Positions 17,760 through 26,807 of a stretch of 64,000 nucleotides of DNA are shown here, piece by piece. Position numbers and translations under genes: made by a program. The stretch is from contig JAJZZM010000005.1 of NCBI GenBank assembly GCA_021797555.1, forward strand, positions 1 to 64,000. The letters are read 5' to 3'. Position 1 is the stretch's first letter, and every line of letters begins with the position of its first letter. Below the pieces are notes generated by a model, which saw only the letters and a list, made by a program, of their open reading frames with translations, was not told the origin of the DNA and made no database searches. This DNA comes from Thermoplasmata archaeon. GTDB taxonomy: Archaea; Thermoplasmatota; Thermoplasmata; Thermoplasmatales; Thermoplasmataceae.

Positions 17760-17905
17760 TTTGTGCATTTTATTTTTAATAATATTTTATAAGATTTGTT
17801 CTTGTTATAAATATATGTTCTGAACACATTCTTTGGTTTATCTTCCTGTGTCCTATTAGGCAGAAAATTAATGAGCTGCCCTTAACAATTTTTGCAGCTT
17901 TATAT
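17760..17905 (-). pseudogene. Fragment of an XRE-ImmA/IrrE gene
   Basis: The minus strand retains EDKPKNVFRTY and NKSYKILLKIK in one frame and AKIV-x(3)-SSLIF in another. These align with DDRPMNVFRTY, KSYKTLLKIK and AKIVNVSPLIF in the intact 369-residue protein at 26804-27913. Only about 48 residues remain, with at least one frameshift. It is a relic of a second copy of that toxin-antitoxin-like gene. Confidence 0.72.
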
Positions 17906-18001
17906 ATGTTAATTTGTCAGTGTTATTGAGCCATTAATTGAGAATAATATTATTGACCTTAATATAATATTCCCACGTGACCCTGTGTTTTTCAGGGATC
18001 A

Positions 18002-18175
18002 TTCCTACATACTCAAGATTCTTCCACTCCTGTATTACAAACGCCTTATTTATCTTCATTTATAGCTGCAATAGTGGCAGGTATGGCCCTGACCATTGCA
18101 TTGTTTATAAAAATATCTTTAAGAAATGAAAGCTATTTGAAAGGAGAAGTAATATATGCAGGGTCCTGCGCCTGA
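18002..18175 (+). pseudogene. C-terminal relic of a membrane transporter
   Basis: An open frame without a start reads SSFIAAIVAGMALTIALFIK followed by a short charged tail and TGA at 18173-18175. It looks like the last membrane helix and tail of a carrier, possibly an MFS exporter of the DHA2 type, but the family cannot be fixed from one helix. Upstream frames are broken. Confidence 0.4.
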
Positions 18176-18248
18176 ACAAGAACCTGAGAATTAAAGCATA
18201 TAAACATTTTTATTTAAAAAAATTATTATACTATTCTATTATTAAAGA

Positions 18249-18959
18249 TTGATGAAAAAGTACCTCAGCTTTGCCGTTGCTGTAATATCTATTATACTTG
18301 CAATAGTAATTATATCACCTTTTGTTTTGGGGCCATTCGAAGAACCACACAACAGTTTTTTTGAAGTAAACTATAAGCCTTCAGGAAAAGAAAGGGTTAT
18401 TCTCATAAGCTGGGCCGGATGCCCCATTGGGGCTTCACTTTCATGGCCACTGTATTTTGCCCTTGAAAAATATGGAAATACATCATATTATAACTGGCAT
18501 TCAGACCCATCTGATTCGTTTCCATGCACACCCGGACTAATTTTTACCGGATATTCTTCAAATACCATCAATGCTTCATTTATATATCTATATAATGAAA
18601 ACCTCACAGGAAATTTTCATAATAATACAATAAGTGGAAATCTGGTCAATTATGGATTGAATGAATTAAAATCGGAACTACCATCAGCATATTATCAGAT
18701 GGCAAAGAATTATACAACAGGAGAATGGATATCTGGTAGTTACTTTTCAACCAGTGCAGATGCTGTAGAACCCCACCATATAAATACTATAATAATTATT
18801 TCCGGTTCCTCCGGTACATACTTACTGAACGGTGAATTGTACTCACCATCATCAATTGATGGCGACACCCATTCTAATTTGCTCCATGATGGAAAGAATA
18901 TGACCTTTATTCAGGATTCATGCAAAGATATAAATGAATATATTCAAAATGCCAGCTGA
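18249..18959 (+). CDS. DUF929 family membrane-anchored protein
   Basis: A 236-residue protein with one N-terminal membrane helix (about residues 5-27) and an exported or periplasm-facing domain. The segment [22 protein letters not shown] with a conserved cysteine, followed by [12 protein letters not shown] and a late QDSCKDIN, matches DUF929, a family known mainly from acidophilic and thermophilic archaea. The fold around the first cysteine resembles a thioredoxin-like site, but no redox role is proven. It lies just before the DoxD/DoxA genes, separated by a convergent truncated gene. In acidophiles DUF929 genes often sit near respiratory or sulphur genes, so a cell-surface redox role is a reasonable guess. 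Confidence 0.8.
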   Translation: MMKKYLSFAVAVISIILAIVIISPFVLGPFEEPHNSFFEVNYKPSGKERVILISWAGCPIGASLSWPLYFALEKYGNTSYYNWHSDPSDSFPCTPGLIFTGYSSNTINASFIYLYNENLTGNFHNNTISGNLVNYGLNELKSELPSAYYQMAKNYTTGEWISGSYFSTSADAVEPHHINTIIIISGSSGTYLLNGELYSPSSIDGDTHSNLLHDGKNMTFIQDSCKDINEYIQNAS

Positions 18960-18963
18960 TAAA

Positions 18964-19302
18964 TTATTTTCTTTTCAGTATGGGTTTTATAACAAATTTT
19001 TGTTTTGGCTTCATTATGAATCCAACTATAACGACACCGATGCCTGCCAAGAATGATATTATTCCAGCTTCGAAGGCGTATGAAGCATATGATAAATCGC
19101 TAAATTCCTGGGATGATTCCAGCGAATATCCGAAGTTAGACGGTTTTGCTGATGTGAACATTACATACACATATCTACCAGCAGGTAGATTTTTGTATTC
19201 AAATCCGGAAGAAGATTCTTTTGTGTATTTAACTTCTATGGATGATAAATTGCTTCCGGTAACGTTTGAAAGTTCATTATTTATGACCCCGACACTGTAC
19301 AC
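18964..19302 (-). pseudogene. Probable 5'-truncated gene for a C-terminally anchored surface protein
   Basis: The minus frame gives 112 residues from a GTG at 19302, with an in-frame stop 11 codons upstream and no other start. The product has a beta-rich segment ([20 protein letters not shown]) and one C-terminal membrane helix ([17 protein letters not shown]) followed by a Lys-rich tail. A surface domain with a C-terminal anchor should have a signal peptide, which is missing here, so I infer loss of the 5' part where the doxD gene begins (19283). It overlaps doxD by 20 bases. It could still be a small intact gene. Confidence 0.5.
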
Positions 19303-19795
19303 ATGGTTTCTAAGATTCGCCGTTGGCTGGGATTACTTGGATGGTGGACTAAGAAAAGCAGTTCTTGCCCCGCAAAAACTTGCTGTGGGAACTCCAACCT
19401 TTGTTTTGAACAAACTGGTTTCGTTCCTCCCACATGCCGGATTTTTCAAAGGCTTTCTGCTCTTTGCCCTTACACACCCCGGTTTTTCAGCACCATTTAT
19501 AACGTTTTTCTCGTTTGTGGAATTAATCGTAGGTATTTTGCTTGTGGTAGGATTTTTAACGAGATTAGCAGCATTTGGTGGTGCAATGATGGCAATAGGA
19601 TTCCAGCCGGCGTTCTGGCTAGGAGCAACATGTGAAGACGAATGGCAGATCGGTATACTCCTGTTTGCAGGTTCAATAACCCTGATGATGGTAGGTGCCG
19701 GAAGAGCAATGGGACTGGATTATTTCCTGTATAAAAAATTCGGAGACAGGGGAATATCCAAGCTGCCAGTGTTGAAATGGATTAAATTGTGGTGA
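19283..19795 (+). CDS. doxD: Thiosulfate:quinone oxidoreductase large subunit DoxD
   Basis: A 170-residue membrane protein when started at the ATG at 19283 ([22 protein letters not shown]). This start fits the known size of DoxD (about 175 residues); the open frame extends far upstream but that part overlaps the opposite gene and has no DoxD similarity. About four helices are seen, with [20 protein letters not shown] and the acidic [11 protein letters not shown] loop. DoxD with DoxA oxidises thiosulfate to tetrathionate and passes electrons to quinone in the membrane. doxA follows after 5 bases, so the two are one operon. This indicates reduced sulphur use or detoxification in an acid habitat. 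Confidence 0.88.
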   Translation: MTPTLYTWFLRFAVGWDYLDGGLRKAVLAPQKLAVGTPTFVLNKLVSFLPHAGFFKGFLLFALTHPGFSAPFITFFSFVELIVGILLVVGFLTRLAAFGGAMMAIGFQPAFWLGATCEDEWQIGILLFAGSITLMMVGAGRAMGLDYFLYKKFGDRGISKLPVLKWIKLW

Positions 19796-19800
19796 TGTAA

Positions 19801-20355
19801 ATGAAACCTATAAAAGATGACAAAAAGGAAAATAAATACTGGCAAACATCAGCAAAAAAGATCCTGGCTGTAACAGCAATATTCGGAATTATAGTAGTGG
19901 GATTCACCGTGGTTACCGGGCAGATAGCCTATGGAAACTTCTACGGGCCATTATTTAATGATTCAAAGGTGCCTGTTGTCCAGTTCAAAGGATCACCCTA
20001 TGGAATGAATGCAGCTAATGGATCATCTATAATGGTGTTGAATGTAACAGATATAGATGGACCTAACCAGGCAGCTATCAGCGAGATACTGTTAACAAAC
20101 AGTACAGGAACAATAACCCTGGTTTCCCAGAATATATCAAAGGATGTATTCAGCATAAAAGATGCAGCTTACCATTACCATGATGATATAAAAACATCAC
20201 CGTACAATGGGATACTGATACCACTCGGCGATGAAGCAACAATTCATATGGATATAACAAGCAGCACAGGAATGGAATTACACGGAAAATACACAGTAAC
20301 ACTTGTGGTGCCAACACAGAAAGCAAAGATGGCAACAGCAATAGTTAACTTCTAA
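19801..20355 (+). CDS. doxA: Thiosulfate:quinone oxidoreductase small subunit DoxA
   Basis: A 184-residue protein with one N-terminal membrane helix (KILAVTAIFGIIVVGFTVVTG, about residues 19-40) and an outward-facing beta-sandwich domain rich in Asn, Ser and Thr. The segment GNFYGPLFNDSKVPVV is typical of DoxA. It is the second subunit of thiosulfate:quinone oxidoreductase, translated from the doxD transcript with a 5-base gap. Length is close to that of Acidianus DoxA (about 165). In some organisms DoxD and DoxA are fused; here they are separate. Confidence 0.86.
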   Translation: MKPIKDDKKENKYWQTSAKKILAVTAIFGIIVVGFTVVTGQIAYGNFYGPLFNDSKVPVVQFKGSPYGMNAANGSSIMVLNVTDIDGPNQAAISEILLTNSTGTITLVSQNISKDVFSIKDAAYHYHDDIKTSPYNGILIPLGDEATIHMDITSSTGMELHGKYTVTLVVPTQKAKMATAIVNF

Positions 20356-20467
20356 AATAATTTTAATATTTTTTAATTTTTAACTATAAAAATTACATTT
20401 AGTTTTATATATTACCATAATTCCTATATTATAATTGTTGAATGAAATGAAGATAATACTTGGGCCA

Positions 20468-21460
20468 TTACTGTACAAGGAATCCATGTTTTAACGGGTC
20501 TTTTGGATTAACAATAATTTTGCATAGCTGTGTAATCCATGCCCTTCCTGTAATTTCTGGTACAATGATAACATTACCGTTAACCTTTTCAGATGAAATT
20601 ATTTTGCATGTAAATCTGGATCCTATTATAGATTCATTTATATACTGTCCATTTACATCCAGTTTTCCATCATGTACAAGCAATGCGGCCCTTGCAGCTG
20701 TACCAGTACCGCATGGAGATCTGTCGAAGCTGTTGCCTGCAAATGTAACAATTGCACGGTAATCATGCTTACTATCCGTAATCATCGCCAGTGGTTCAAG
20801 ATTTTTTGTGCTCTCAGGATACATCTCCCTGATAGCCTGCTGTGATTTTTTCCTGATGATTTTTCCATATTCCAGAAGTTTTCCTATGTTTGCCGGGTCT
20901 ACATCAATTCCTATAGAATCGGATTCAACTATGGCATAGAAATTGCCGCCATACGATATGTTTACCGGTACAGTTTTTCCATCAATGTCTATATTAATCT
21001 TTTTCACAAAATAGGATTTCACATCAACTATGGATACAGAAACAGGCTCACCATCCTCTATTTTTACTTTTGCTTTTACAGTGCCGGCAACAGTATCGTA
21101 TGTAATTAATTTTTCATTACCATCATACTTAATATAACCAAGGGCAACAAGTGCAGTGCTCACACCTATTGTGGCATGCCCGCACATGTCCAGATATGAA
21201 TCAGTTGTTGGGTATATTAATGTGTAATTGCTTCCGGGATTAACAGGAGGAAGCAGTACAGCACCGAACTGGTCCTTGTGGCCCCTTGGTTCCTGCAGCA
21301 GTGTTGTCCTGATATAATCATAGTGCTGGATGAAATAATTTCTTACTGATAATGCATCTGGCAGATTTTTTGGCATATCATTCCAGAAAATTATTCGTGT
21401 GGGTTCACCCTCTGTATGCGTATCTATAACATCCAGTGTTAATTCGGATTTAAAGCTCAT
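20468..21460 (-). CDS. Proline racemase / hydroxyproline 2-epimerase family protein
   Basis: A 330-residue enzyme of normal length for the proline racemase family. Both catalytic cysteines are present: Cys93 in YLDMCGHATIG and Cys250 in FDRSPCGTGTAAR. Two cysteines indicate a cofactor-free racemase or epimerase (proline racemase or 4-hydroxyproline 2-epimerase) rather than the Thr-containing 3-hydroxyproline dehydratases. The N-terminus DVIDTHTEGEPTRII is also diagnostic. It would serve proline or hydroxyproline breakdown in a peptide-eating cell. It is convergent with doxA and monocistronic. Confidence 0.9.
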   Translation of the reverse strand: MSFKSELTLDVIDTHTEGEPTRIIFWNDMPKNLPDALSVRNYFIQHYDYIRTTLLQEPRGHKDQFGAVLLPPVNPGSNYTLIYPTTDSYLDMCGHATIGVSTALVALGYIKYDGNEKLITYDTVAGTVKAKVKIEDGEPVSVSIVDVKSYFVKKINIDIDGKTVPVNISYGGNFYAIVESDSIGIDVDPANIGKLLEYGKIIRKKSQQAIREMYPESTKNLEPLAMITDSKHDYRAIVTFAGNSFDRSPCGTGTAARAALLVHDGKLDVNGQYINESIIGSRFTCKIISSEKVNGNVIIVPEITGRAWITQLCKIIVNPKDPLKHGFLVQ

Positions 21461-21501
21461 AACATTGAAATTATTTTTTTCTTAAATAGTTTTGGATAAA
21501 T

Positions 21502-22104
21502 CTAAAATAGTTTACCATTTATTAAAATATAATAAAGCAAATGCACTGTTATAACGACTACGGGGATCAATAGCAATAACAATTCATAATTATTCCCAAT
21601 TTCCAGGCCAGTCATTGAGATAGTGCCAGCAAATAAATATGCAAATGAACTTAAAATTATTCCACTTCTATTCTTCAGGTAAATTTTATTTCTATGGGTT
21701 TTAAATTTTTTAGAAAGTATAGCAATGTAAATCATTACAGGAATTAGGTATCCCGGTTCATCCACATCTATATTTATTTCTTTTCTGAAAACATTAATAT
21801 ATGCTACCTGTGTTTCTCCTGAAAAAATATAAAAATTTATTTTGCCCATCTTTAAATATTTAAGTCCCTGGTGATCTATATTAAAAGTATTTCCTCCGTA
21901 TTCCATCACAGAATTCTTCTTAACGTATCCCTCTTCCAGATAATTATGTTTTATTATGTAAACTCCATTTTCAAGTGTTAGGTTAAGGTTAATGCTGCCT
22001 TCAATAGAAATTTCATTCCAGTAATTTTCCGGTATAATTTCAGCTGAGAATCCATTCTTCCCCAAGATTTTATGGTTAGCATATGTATACATTTCCTCAG
22101 GCAT
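21502..22104 (-). CDS. Hypothetical protein with C-terminal membrane helices
   Basis: A 200-residue protein I cannot assign. Residues 1 to about 115 are soluble and beta-rich (VYIIKHNYLEEGYVKK, INFYIFSGETQVAYINVF), faintly like a LURP-one/tubby-type barrel. The rest contains about three hydrophobic segments (PVMIYIAIL, GIILSSFAYLFAGTISMTG, LLLLLIPVVVITVHLLYYIL). The N-terminal domain would face the cytoplasm. The gene starts 41 bases upstream of the proline racemase start on the same strand, so the two may be co-transcribed with this gene first. Confidence 0.65.
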   Translation of the reverse strand: MPEEMYTYANHKILGKNGFSAEIIPENYWNEISIEGSINLNLTLENGVYIIKHNYLEEGYVKKNSVMEYGGNTFNIDHQGLKYLKMGKINFYIFSGETQVAYINVFRKEINIDVDEPGYLIPVMIYIAILSKKFKTHRNKIYLKNRSGIILSSFAYLFAGTISMTGLEIGNNYELLLLLIPVVVITVHLLYYILINGKLF

Positions 22105-22318
22105 TTTATATATTATATAATTCTAAAGTAAATAAATTTAATCCAAAATAGATTACATATCACTTACCAGTTTTAAATACTTAACATTTGTCCTGCCATG
22201 TCATATTTATATTATAATTTACTTTTCAATTATTATGAAAACAGTTAAAGATATACTTAAAAAGCCTGTCAATGAAATATCAGAATCCATAATGATTTTA
22301 AAATTATCAAAAGTAATG

Positions 22319-22358
22319 CTTATATGTAATGATAATATTACTTATATGTAATGATAAT
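22319..22358 (+). promoter_or_regulatory. 22-bp-period direct repeat at the vapB start
   Basis: CTTATATGTAATGATAAT occurs twice, at 22319-22336 and 22341-22358, so the centres are 22 bases apart (two DNA turns). The second copy contains ATTAC-TTATAT-GTAAT as an inverted repeat and runs into the first codons of the antitoxin. It is a likely autoregulatory operator overlapping the core promoter. A 38-codon frame at 22235-22351 runs into it and is of doubtful meaning. Confidence 0.5.
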
Positions 22359-22584
22359 GAAAATAAGCAATGTAACTGTTAAAGGCCAGATAACAATACC
22401 AAAGGAGATAAGGGATATTCTCGGTATCCATCCCGGTGATAGGGTGTATTTTGAATCATCTAAAGATGGAATTATAATAAAAAAGGCATATAATAAAAAG
22501 ATAAGTGATATTCTCTTATCTGCAAAACCATTTAATAATGATGTTAATGAGGCAATAAAGAATATAAGAGATGAATGGCATTAG
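22357..22584 (+). CDS. vapB: AbrB/MazE-type antitoxin (VapB)
   Basis: A 75-residue SpoVT/AbrB-domain protein. The swapped-hairpin DNA-binding core is VTVKGQITIPKEIRDILGI-HPGDRVYFE, followed by a C-terminal arm that would wrap the toxin. I start it at the ATG at 22357 (MKISNVTV); an ATG six bases earlier is possible. The gene overlaps the PIN toxin by 14 bases. In VapBC pairs the antitoxin neutralises the toxin and represses its own promoter, and the direct repeat at the start fits that role. Confidence 0.85.
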   Translation: MKISNVTVKGQITIPKEIRDILGIHPGDRVYFESSKDGIIIKKAYNKKISDILLSAKPFNNDVNEAIKNIRDEWH

Positions 22585-23011
22585 GATATCCATAGATACC
22601 AATATAATATTAAACGTAATTAACAGGGAGAAAATTTTTTTTAATTCATCAAAGCAATTATTGGATAAAATATCTAATGGAGATATACACGGTGTAATTT
22701 CAACAATAGTATTATCAGAGGTTCTAACCGGCTTTTATATGAACAATGACATGGTTAGCCCAAAAATGTTTAAGGAAGGCCTCATTGAAAATCCCAATTT
22801 TTTGATAGTGCCAGTTACCAGTGAAATTGCTGATTTAGCCGCAAAAATAAGGTCAAATAATAATATAAAATTGCCCGATGCAATAATTATATCCACGGCA
22901 GTAATAAGCAAATCAGATTACCTTGTTTCCAATGATTCTGGTATATATAAAAATAATAAAATTAAGGTTGTTAATTCAAATGAAATATTAAAAATATTAA
23001 TGAAACCATAA
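22571..23011 (+). CDS. vapC: VapC-type PIN-domain toxin
   Basis: A 146-residue PIN-domain ribonuclease. Acidic active-site residues are visible: Asp9 in ISIDTNIIL, the Glu of VLSEVLTG near residue 45, the Asp of KLPDAIIISTA near 100, and Asp in VSNDSGIYK near 119. VapC toxins cut tRNA or rRNA when released from their antitoxin. It starts inside the antitoxin gene (14-base overlap), the usual translational coupling. It is one of several PIN toxins in the window. Confidence 0.88.
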   Translation: MNGIRISIDTNIILNVINREKIFFNSSKQLLDKISNGDIHGVISTIVLSEVLTGFYMNNDMVSPKMFKEGLIENPNFLIVPVTSEIADLAAKIRSNNNIKLPDAIIISTAVISKSDYLVSNDSGIYKNNKIKVVNSNEILKILMKP

Positions 23012-23422
23012 AAATTAGTATGTCAATATTTCAATTAAATATGTCCCTGAAAGTTACCATCTTTAATAATTTAAATATGATTAAAATTTCTGCATTAACT
23101 ATTAACATTGATATAAGTTTGCAAATTCATTATTTATTATATTTTATATTACCACATTATGGGATTTTAACCTGCTTTTTAGAAATATTCGTGTAATTAA
23201 GTCAGTGCATGCCGGGGCATAAAAGCTTTTACTCACGTAGTATTTAACCTAGTTTATAATAAAAGAAAAGGAATTCAATTGCAATTACTTTTTATAAAGA
23301 ATTTAAACTTAAAAGTATTATATGCATACAAAAATTTAATAAATCCTCTCATTACTAATGAGCAATAATGTTCAATACAAATGAGAAGATTAAAATAAAA
23401 CTGGCAATATTGTTATATTATA
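23012..23422. other. Intergenic stretch, no gene seen
   Basis: About 410 AT-rich bases. The only distinct element is ATGCC-GG-GGCAT, a small hairpin at about 23208-23219 in a locally less AT-rich patch. No frame resembles a protein. Confidence 0.4.
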
Positions 23423-24606
23423 TTGAAGGATACTTTGAAGCAGATAATCAATGATCAGAGAAATGAGAACATATTATTGAAAAATAGCATAGAGCCCGAT
23501 ATTCTTAATGAAGTATCTATAAATTTGCTATATGCGATAATAATATCAAGAATAAGAAGATCAGGAAAAAGTACCTTACTACAGCAGCCATTAACAAAAT
23601 TTCCGGATTTTTATTATTTTAATTTTTGAGGATACAAGGCTGCAGATTTTGAAAAACTTGATCAGGTTCTGCTGGAGGAGTACGGGCCTTCCAAACTTTA
23701 TATTTTTGATGAAATCCAGAATATAAAAGGCAGGGGAATATTGTAACGTCTGGGCTTGATAAGGGAAGGCAATTTTTTATTACAGGATCAAATGCATCAC
23801 TGCTAAGTGTGGAACTGGGAACCAGATTAACAGGCAGGCATATAAATATTGAATTGTTTCAGTTTTCATTTCATGAGGCATTGAAATTATATAATAAAGA
23901 GGCATCAATTGAGGCATTTAATGAATATTTTAAGTATGGTGGCTTTCCGCAGTATTTAAAATATAAACAGCCAGAAATTCTCCAGGAGTTGCTGATGGAC
24001 ATACTTTATAGGGATATAGTTTCAAGATATAATATACGTGATACAAAATTACTGCAGGAAATGGCCATTTACCTGCTAAGCAATACCGGAAAAGAATTTT
24101 CATATAACAGCCTGAAGAAAATGTTTAATTTTGGATCTGTAAATACTCCTATATCATATATATCATATATGGAGGACAGCTACCTGCTTTTTACAGTACC
24201 AAAATTTGATTATTCATTGAAAAAACAGGCGATCAATGAAAAGAAGGTATATTTTATAGACAATGGCCTTATTATATTCAATTCCACATCATTTTCTTCC
24301 AATAATGGCAGAATGCTTGAGAATTTAATATTTATGGCGCTTCGCAGAAAATACACTGATATATATTATTTTAGGGATAAAGGGGAATGCGATTTTGTTG
24401 TAAGGGAGGGTGGAAAAATAATTATGGCAATTCAGGCCTGTTATGAGATAACAGATGAAAACAAGGCTAGAGAGATCAATGGATTAATGGAGGCTCTTAT
24501 TGCATTCGATTTAAATGGGGGATTAATAATAACATATAATCAGGAGGATGAAATAAAGGTTAATTATCTGACTGTAAAGATTACACCGGCATGGAAATGG
24601 ATATAA
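23423..24606 (+). pseudogene. AAA ATPase with DUF4143 domain, frameshifted
   Basis: A decayed relative of the intact ATPase at 24813-26078. The first part (23423-23629) has a Walker A (RIRRSGKST) and ends at a stop; the middle in another frame has Walker B as LYIFDEIQNIKG; the last 265 residues (23809-24606) contain the TGRHI-x-IELFQFSFHEA segment, the DUF4143 core and the ECDFVVREGGKI nuclease-like motif. At least two frameshifts or stops separate the pieces. Such ATPases act in archaeal mobile or defence loci, but their target is not well known. It faces the intact copy tail to tail. Confidence 0.82.
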
Positions 24607-24812
24607 ATTATTTTTTAGGAATTTTACAGGATTATTGATTACCATAAATGAATTAATTATAAAATATAATAAAATGTTGAGCGCCCGGTGCCAAGGCATC
24701 AAAGATTCCGGACCCATTAACAAAACCTGCTTTAACATATTATATATAAATAAATATTTCAATGTGGAATTGGTATTTAATAACAACCTCAAATTTTCAT
24801 GTAACTATATAG

Positions 24813-26078
24813 TTAATATACTGGGTCCAGAAACCAATGCCAGGCAGGAATGAAATTAATTCTATTTTCGCCATAAGCTGTTACTGCTGAATAATTCCAT
24901 GTTATAACTATAAGATTACGGCATTTTAAAACACCAGAAGCTTTAAGTAATGCCCTTATTTCTCTATTATTAACATCCTTTTCATCTAAGGCATAGGTTA
25001 CCTGAATCAATGCTTTAATGTCAACACCTTTTTTGATGATAAAATCCACCTCGTAATCACTGTAATCCTTCCAGTAATAAATACTGAAATTTTCACCGAA
25101 ACTGCGCCGTTTAAGATCAATTGCCACAGCATTTTCAAGGGACTTGCCAGTATTAGTACTGTTTCTGTTTAAAATATTGATAAAACCATTGTCTATAAGA
25201 TATGCTTTCTTTATGGATTTTTCTATTTCAATTTCTTTATAGGAAAATTTGTCTAAAAAAAACACCAGGTAGGATTCTTCAATGTAATTTACATAATTTT
25301 TAACCGTATGCACACTTCCCATACTGAAATTATTTTTAATTTTATTGTAGCTTATATAGCCGGTATAGGAATTCATTATAAAATTGGCGATGTCTATAAA
25401 TGTTTTTTTCTGATTTATATCGTGGCGCATAATAATATCCTTCTCAATTATATCTGTGTATAGCTGTGTTAAATACACGTTTCTGATTTCATTTTCCATT
25501 AAAATTTCCGGAAAACCGCCGTTATCCAAATAAAACTTTAAATTATTTTTTATTAAATTCTGTTTTCTGTTTGTTTCAAAATTTAAATTATTTTTAAATG
25601 ATGAATATTCCATGAAACTTAGTGGAAATAACTCTATCTGAATGTGTCTTCCTGTCAGGTGCGAGGATAATTCACTGCTCAATAAATTTGAATTTGAACA
25701 TGTAATAAATACATTATAATTTCTCTGCAGATTATTGACAAATAATTCCCAGCTATTTAAATTCTGTATCTCATCAAGGAAAACATATCTAACATTGCCG
25801 TATAATTCAATAAAATTATTGAAAATATCTGTAGCCCTGATTCCGTATAAATTTATATCATCGAAATTTATATATCCATAATCAATATTTTTCAGCAGTA
25901 AATATAATAATGTTGATTTTCCTGCCCTTCTTATTCCGGTAATAATTTTGGATAAACTGCTTTCCTTTATTTTTGTGAATTTATCCTGAATCTCCCTGTT
26001 AATCAAATTCTTTCTGCTCATAGTCTCATCCAGTTCAATTTTCTGTTCAAACAGGGCATCCTTTATATTCATGTTCAT
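24813..26078 (-). CDS. AAA ATPase with C-terminal DUF4143 domain
   Basis: A 421-residue protein. Domains in order: a short N-terminal helix, an AAA_14-type ATPase (Walker A TGIRRAGKST, Walker B YVFLDEIQN, then the conserved SNSNLLSSELSSHLTGRH sensor-like segment), a linker, and a DUF4143 domain ending in DYEVDFIIKKG-x-D, which resembles a restriction-like PD-x-x-K fold. I chose the ATG at 26078 (MNMNIKDAL) because a TTTAATAAA TATA-like box lies about 20 bases upstream; the frame could extend to 26132. Members of this family are abundant in archaea and appear in defence islands; function is not settled. Confidence 0.84.
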   Translation of the reverse strand: MNMNIKDALFEQKIELDETMSRKNLINREIQDKFTKIKESSLSKIITGIRRAGKSTLLYLLLKNIDYGYINFDDINLYGIRATDIFNNFIELYGNVRYVFLDEIQNLNSWELFVNNLQRNYNVFITCSNSNLLSSELSSHLTGRHIQIELFPLSFMEYSSFKNNLNFETNRKQNLIKNNLKFYLDNGGFPEILMENEIRNVYLTQLYTDIIEKDIIMRHDINQKKTFIDIANFIMNSYTGYISYNKIKNNFSMGSVHTVKNYVNYIEESYLVFFLDKFSYKEIEIEKSIKKAYLIDNGFINILNRNSTNTGKSLENAVAIDLKRRSFGENFSIYYWKDYSDYEVDFIIKKGVDIKALIQVTYALDEKDVNNREIRALLKASGVLKCRNLIVITWNYSAVTAYGENRINFIPAWHWFLDPVY

Positions 26079-26327
26079 GATAATGCACAAATTTATTAAA
26101 AAGTTTGCATTTATATTGCCTATAATGCACACTTTAATAATTCGTTATAATTTTTAATGAATTAACCGCTAATAAACGATATAATTTATTGAAAATGCTT
26201 AATTTTGTAGTATGGTAATTAGTTTTGGCATTAATGCTTTCACGTCTTATTGAACACACATTAAAGGCTATTAAAGCTAAAATGATACCACATTAAAAAT
26301 TTTTATATGCAATAAATACAGTATTTA

Positions 26328-26807
26328 TCAAAATTTCCATTTCATTTCCTTAAAAAATTCCAAAATGTGCATGCTTTTTATATTATATTTGCCTGCTATA
26401 TCAGGTATATGATTCTTTTTGTTGCCTTCCTCCGTAATAATTTTAGTTTCATCTATCATTCTCCTGCCCATGATTATTCCTGTTGCAATTAAATATGGGT
26501 CTGCCGGGTCCTCACCGGTATTGCTCAAACCTAAATTTTTGATAAGTTCATGATAGTTACTTATTATTTCAGCAGCTTTTTGAAGTATTTCATTATCTGT
26601 TTCTATAAAAAATATTTTTCTAAAATTTATTAACCATTTATATAATATATCATCTTTCTGTTTTATTTCATGCAAAACCTGTATTGGTGATTTAATGTTT
26701 CCATTATTGATATTATTGTTAAAATTTTCATATAAAGTTTTAAATATTTCTTCCGGGTATTTATTAATTAGGCATATTAATGATGATGTATCAATAAGAT
26801 AAATCAT
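26328..26807 (-). CDS. DUF4411 PIN-like protein
   Basis: A 159-residue PIN-like protein. The N-terminus MIYLIDTSSLICLINKYPEE carries the first active-site Asp, and GEDPADPYLIATGIIMG near residue 100 carries the conserved Asp pair of DUF4411. Family members pair with XRE-ImmA/IrrE proteins as putative toxin-antitoxin units. It overlaps the upstream ImmA/IrrE gene by 4 bases (ATG inside the stop region), so the two are translated together. Activity is presumed ribonuclease. Confidence 0.86.
   Translation of the reverse strand: MIYLIDTSSLICLINKYPEEIFKTLYENFNNNINNGNIKSPIQVLHEIKQKDDILYKWLINFRKIFFIETDNEILQKAAEIISNYHELIKNLGLSNTGEDPADPYLIATGIIMGRRMIDETKIITEEGNKKNHIPDIAGKYNIKSMHILEFFKEMKWKF

Larger units (their letters stand above)
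17554..18248. other. Gene-relic region
   Basis: About 700 bases without an intact gene. They contain the minus-strand ImmA/IrrE fragment (17760-17905) and a plus-strand membrane protein tail (18002-18175). Bases 17554-17690 should include the promoter of the DHA2 exporter. The rest is AT-rich. Confidence 0.5.

Noticed and set aside
18980-19282. N-terminal extension of DoxD (101 residues)
   Set aside because: It lacks DoxD similarity, overlaps the opposite-strand gene fragment and would make the protein far too long for DoxD.
22235-22351. 38-codon frame upstream of the first vapB
   Set aside because: It is short, unmatched to any family and runs through the direct repeats; possibly a relic, not supportable as a gene.
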